Shown here: piece after piece, positions 61,969-64,000 of the stretch
How the letters are laid out: every line of letters begins with the position of its first letter
How positions within the stretch are numbered: position 1 is the first letter of the stretch
Source: Methanococcoides orientis
GTDB taxonomy: Archaea; Halobacteriota; Methanosarcinia; Methanosarcinales; Methanosarcinaceae
Length of the DNA: 64,000 nucleotides
Direction: 5' to 3'
Assembly (NCBI RefSeq): GCF_021184045.1
Contig: NZ_CP073710.1
Location: 868,001 to 932,000 of the forward strand
The notes under the pieces: generated by a model
What the model saw: only the letters and a program-made list of their open reading frames with translations
The model's database searches: none
What the model was told of the DNA's origin: nothing
Translations under genes and position numbers: made by a program

Positions 61969-63234
61969 TCACTTTTGGATTTTAAGTACGAATAAAAGTC
62001 CCATTATAAGTGAAAAGATTGTAAAACCTGGCGTATTAGGAGTATCAATGTCCTCTTCGATGAGATCTTCACATGGTGCTTCATCTAGTACGGGCATCTC
62101 CTCAAATTCGAATTTCACAGGTATATCATCGATACCATTCTCAACAGCTTTCTTGTCAATTACCCCATAAATTTCATCCATCAAAGACTCATTGACCTCA
62201 GAACCTTCCAGGAATGTGACTGATATATAGCCATCATAACCCTGTCCATAAGAGATAACAGGACCATACGGATGCATGTATTTCTGCATGTCACCCATTA
62301 TATTCCTCATACTTTCAAGTTTATCAAGCCAGCTTCGCCTTTCATCTTCTGTATAGAACTCCCTTCCCTCTCCGTAAAAGGTCATAACTTTAGAACTGCT
62401 AACCTGTCTTTCAATGTCGTCGATCGCTGATCTTGCAAGAATACGCACCCTATCGGAGTCACCATCCAGAGCTTTTGTGAGTGGTTCAATTGCTCTTTTG
62501 TCATCGAGCTTACCAAGTGCCATTGCAGCATTTGATTTTACATTCTCATCTTCGTCGTTGAGTAGTTCAATTACGGGCTCAACTGCCCTCGAATCACCTG
62601 TTCTACCCAGAGCTCTGGCAGCATATGCCCGCACGTGTGGATCTTCATCCCCTAAAGCATCGATAAGGGGTTCAACTGCTGGTTCACCTATTTCTCCTAG
62701 AGCTGTAGCGGCATCTACACCGTCTACGCCTCCAAGCATCTCGATCAGTGGACCTACTGCCCTCTCATCTCCTATTGTTTCAAGAACACGCATTCCATTC
62801 GAATGGACAGCCCAATTTACATCAGGATCATTTATGGCTTCAACCAGTGGCTCCACTGCTTGGTCCCCGATATCACAAAGAGCAAATTCTGCAGCACGCT
62901 GGACATCGTTATCATCGTCACCCAGCAAATTAATGAGAGGTTGTACTGCTCTTTCATCTCCTATTTTTCCAAGAGCAGCTGCTGAATTCTCCCGAATTTT
63001 AGGCTTTTCGTCATTTAGTGCCTGGATCAGAGGATCTACTGCAGGCCCTCCTATCTCAACAAGACTTTTCACAGCATCAACTCTGACAAATACGGTCGAA
63101 TGTCCCGTATTCTGTATCAATGATTCGATCATCGCTTCATCTATAGTATTTTCATCAGAACAAATACACGTAGAAGTTGTGCAAAGTATCAAAAAAATAG
63201 ATGATGCTAGTACATACATAAATTTTATATTCAT
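61969..63234 (-). CDS. Surface-anchored HEAT/PBS-repeat protein with PGF-like sorting signal
   Basis: 421 residues. Signal peptide ([21 protein letters not shown]), then about eight PBS-lyase/HEAT repeats of roughly 31 residues ([40 protein letters not shown] and similar). A mixed alpha/beta domain follows (about 270-390, with [20 protein letters not shown] and [12 protein letters not shown]). It ends with an acidic linker and [21 protein letters not shown]-like tail: a PGF motif, hydrophobic helix and basic end, as in archaeosortase substrates. It probably binds partner proteins at the cell surface. Confidence 0.85.
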   Translation of the reverse strand: MNIKFMYVLASSIFLILCTTSTCICSDENTIDEAMIESLIQNTGHSTVFVRVDAVKSLVEIGGPAVDPLIQALNDEKPKIRENSAAALGKIGDERAVQPLINLLGDDDNDVQRAAEFALCDIGDQAVEPLVEAINDPDVNWAVHSNGMRVLETIGDERAVGPLIEMLGGVDGVDAATALGEIGEPAVEPLIDALGDEDPHVRAYAARALGRTGDSRAVEPVIELLNDEDENVKSNAAMALGKLDDKRAIEPLTKALDGDSDRVRILARSAIDDIERQVSSSKVMTFYGEGREFYTEDERRSWLDKLESMRNIMGDMQKYMHPYGPVISYGQGYDGYISVTFLEGSEVNESLMDEIYGVIDKKAVENGIDDIPVKFEFEEMPVLDEAPCEDLIEEDIDTPNTPGFTIFSLIMGLLFVLKIQK

Positions 63235-63509
63235 AGTTAAAAAATGTGAGTGGTTATATTAAAAAGTAACTGATGTGTTGAAGGTGATCCATATTTAGAT
63301 AGTTAACAAAAATCTCTGGCACAAGTTCTATCCGAAATTTTGCAATGATATTTTGTAGAAAATTGTATTTTCGGACATATGAAAATAATAAATAGCGAGA
63401 ATAAAAAGAGTTACGCATTTTAAGCGAAGAAATAAATTTATGCTCTCAAAAAACACAAAATGAAGAAGAAGATAAAGAAAGAGAAAAAGAAAGAGATCGA
63501 TATAAAATA
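63235..63509. other. Intergenic, AT-rich
   Basis: About 275 bases between ablB and the HEAT gene, including the HEAT promoter and a poly-purine/pyrimidine run (63450-63495). A Phe/Leu-rich frame on the minus strand comes from that run and is not accepted. Confidence 0.45.
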
Positions 63510-64000
63510 TCAATCCGATCCAAGATCAAGATACCATATATTCATGCTTTCGATGTTGCCTGAAATATTGGTATTGTTCACAAGTCTTCCGCAATACTCA
63601 TATCCGCATTTTGCAAACACGATGTTCATTCCGTAAGAGCTTGACCTTGCAATGGTAAATGCGGTCCTGATTTCCATTACTTTCATCTCTTCTGCCATTC
63701 TCATAAGCAGATGTGAGGATAGGCCTTTTCCACGGAAATCGGCCAATGTCGCAAAATCGGTCATTTCAACGGCTGAATTATCAAAGTCTATTTCAGCAGA
63801 GGAAAGTGCAACTGCTCTTTCGTCCCTGAAAACACCGAAATATACAACGTTATCTTCCATTGTCTTTAACAGGTATTCCGGATCATGTATAGGGAAAGGA
63901 TAGGTATCAAACGTCTTCTGGTAAACTTCAGCTATCTGTTCAATATCCTGCTTCCCGCATTTCCTTATAGAATATCCTCGTGGAAGAGTGGAATTCAGAT
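63510..64000 (-). CDS. ablB: Beta-lysine N6-acetyltransferase (partial)
   Basis: The frame is open to the window edge, so the 5' end is missing; 162 residues are visible. GNAT acetyltransferase of the AblB group: QKTFDTYPFPIHDPEYL, NVVYFGVFRDERAVALSSAE, acetyl-CoA loop DFRGKGLSSHLLMRMAEEM, FTIARSSSYGMNIVFAKCGY and NNTNISGNIESMNIWYLDL. It acetylates beta-lysine to N-epsilon-acetyl-beta-lysine, a compatible solute of salt-adapted methanogens. Its usual partner, lysine 2,3-aminomutase (ablA), is expected just outside the window. Confidence 0.9.
   Translation of the reverse strand, partial: LNSTLPRGYSIRKCGKQDIEQIAEVYQKTFDTYPFPIHDPEYLLKTMEDNVVYFGVFRDERAVALSSAEIDFDNSAVEMTDFATLADFRGKGLSSHLLMRMAEEMKVMEIRTAFTIARSSSYGMNIVFAKCGYEYCGRLVNNTNISGNIESMNIWYLDLGSD

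Noticed and set aside
63328-63513. Phe/Leu-rich 61-codon frame
   Set aside because: Produced by a purine-rich tract; no start signal and no family.

Overview
The window looks like a methylotrophic methanogen of the Methanosarcinaceae, most likely Methanococcoides or a close relative. Supporting signs are a 474-codon form II/III RuBisCO with the extra internal segment known from Methanococcoides, an ablB-type gene (N-epsilon-acetyl-beta-lysine osmolyte) at the right edge, archaeal TATA promoters with several leaderless genes, many lipoprotein and S-layer-type secreted proteins, DUF1638, and a corrinoid protein beside a kinase/winged-helix pair of the methyltransferase-regulator type. No rRNA, tRNA, CRISPR array or insertion sequence was recognised. 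All identifications come from reading the sequence; no search was run.

The most striking property concerns TAG. All of the roughly 65 genes whose stop lies in the window end in TAA or TGA. Three otherwise normal genes carry one in-frame TAG with conserved sequence continuing in the same frame: a 7TM hybrid-PAS histidine kinase (38407-41040), a PAS/GAF sensor kinase (55928-57571) and a SagB-type nitroreductase (57803-58465). Two decayed genes also contain TAG. This fits an organism that reads TAG as pyrrolysine in ordinary genes.

Layout. 1-8.6 kb is mostly housekeeping: transporter end, pseudogene, DUF4097 lipoprotein, Gate-domain membrane protein, threonine synthase, DUF61, glycosyltransferase-like protein, circularly permuted GTPase, YwbE, DUF1638. 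8.9-23.7 kb carries a secreted subtilase, a CaCA antiporter, AzlCD, tandem DUF3303 genes, a double-fasciclin lipoprotein, a PEP-synthase-like enzyme with a flavin oxidase-like partner, DUF523/DUF1722, a transglutaminase-like lipoprotein, a ferredoxin and a monoheme cytochrome c lipoprotein. 23.8-26.9 kb is an envelope or metal module: winged-helix regulator, two membrane coiled-coil proteins, a PepSY-like Met/Gly-rich protein, and a frameshifted FTR1 iron permease behind a DtxR-type box. 27-33.7 kb is an envelope-stress-like set: secreted protein, lipoprotein, membrane-bound winged-helix sensor and MacB-type ABC operon. It shares an extended promoter motif, and the ABC leader can form three competing hairpins.

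33.7-41.7 kb holds RuBisCO, a VTT protein, a TIR protein, small membrane proteins and the first amber-containing kinase. 41.9-57.6 kb is the most interesting region. It contains an Old-Yellow-Enzyme/FAD reductase with an Asp in its Fe-S motif and a UroD-fold methyltransferase followed by a redox Zn-ribbon protein, a Tes/TrsS-like radical SAM protein and an AMP-dependent CoA ligase. An aquaporin follows. On the opposite strand are DUF5714, an SDR, an aldehyde dehydrogenase, a membrane protein and a corrinoid protein, then the winged-helix regulator and the second amber-containing kinase. The methyltransferase and corrinoid genes both begin transcription at a palindrome with TCAATA arms, so they probably form one regulon: a candidate undescribed corrinoid methyl-transfer system.

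57.8-64 kb holds the amber nitroreductase diverging from a DUF434 gene around one TATA box, a truncated RsgA, a pentapeptide protein, a cupin, a decayed gene, a 27-residue membrane peptide, a HEAT-repeat surface protein and partial ablB.
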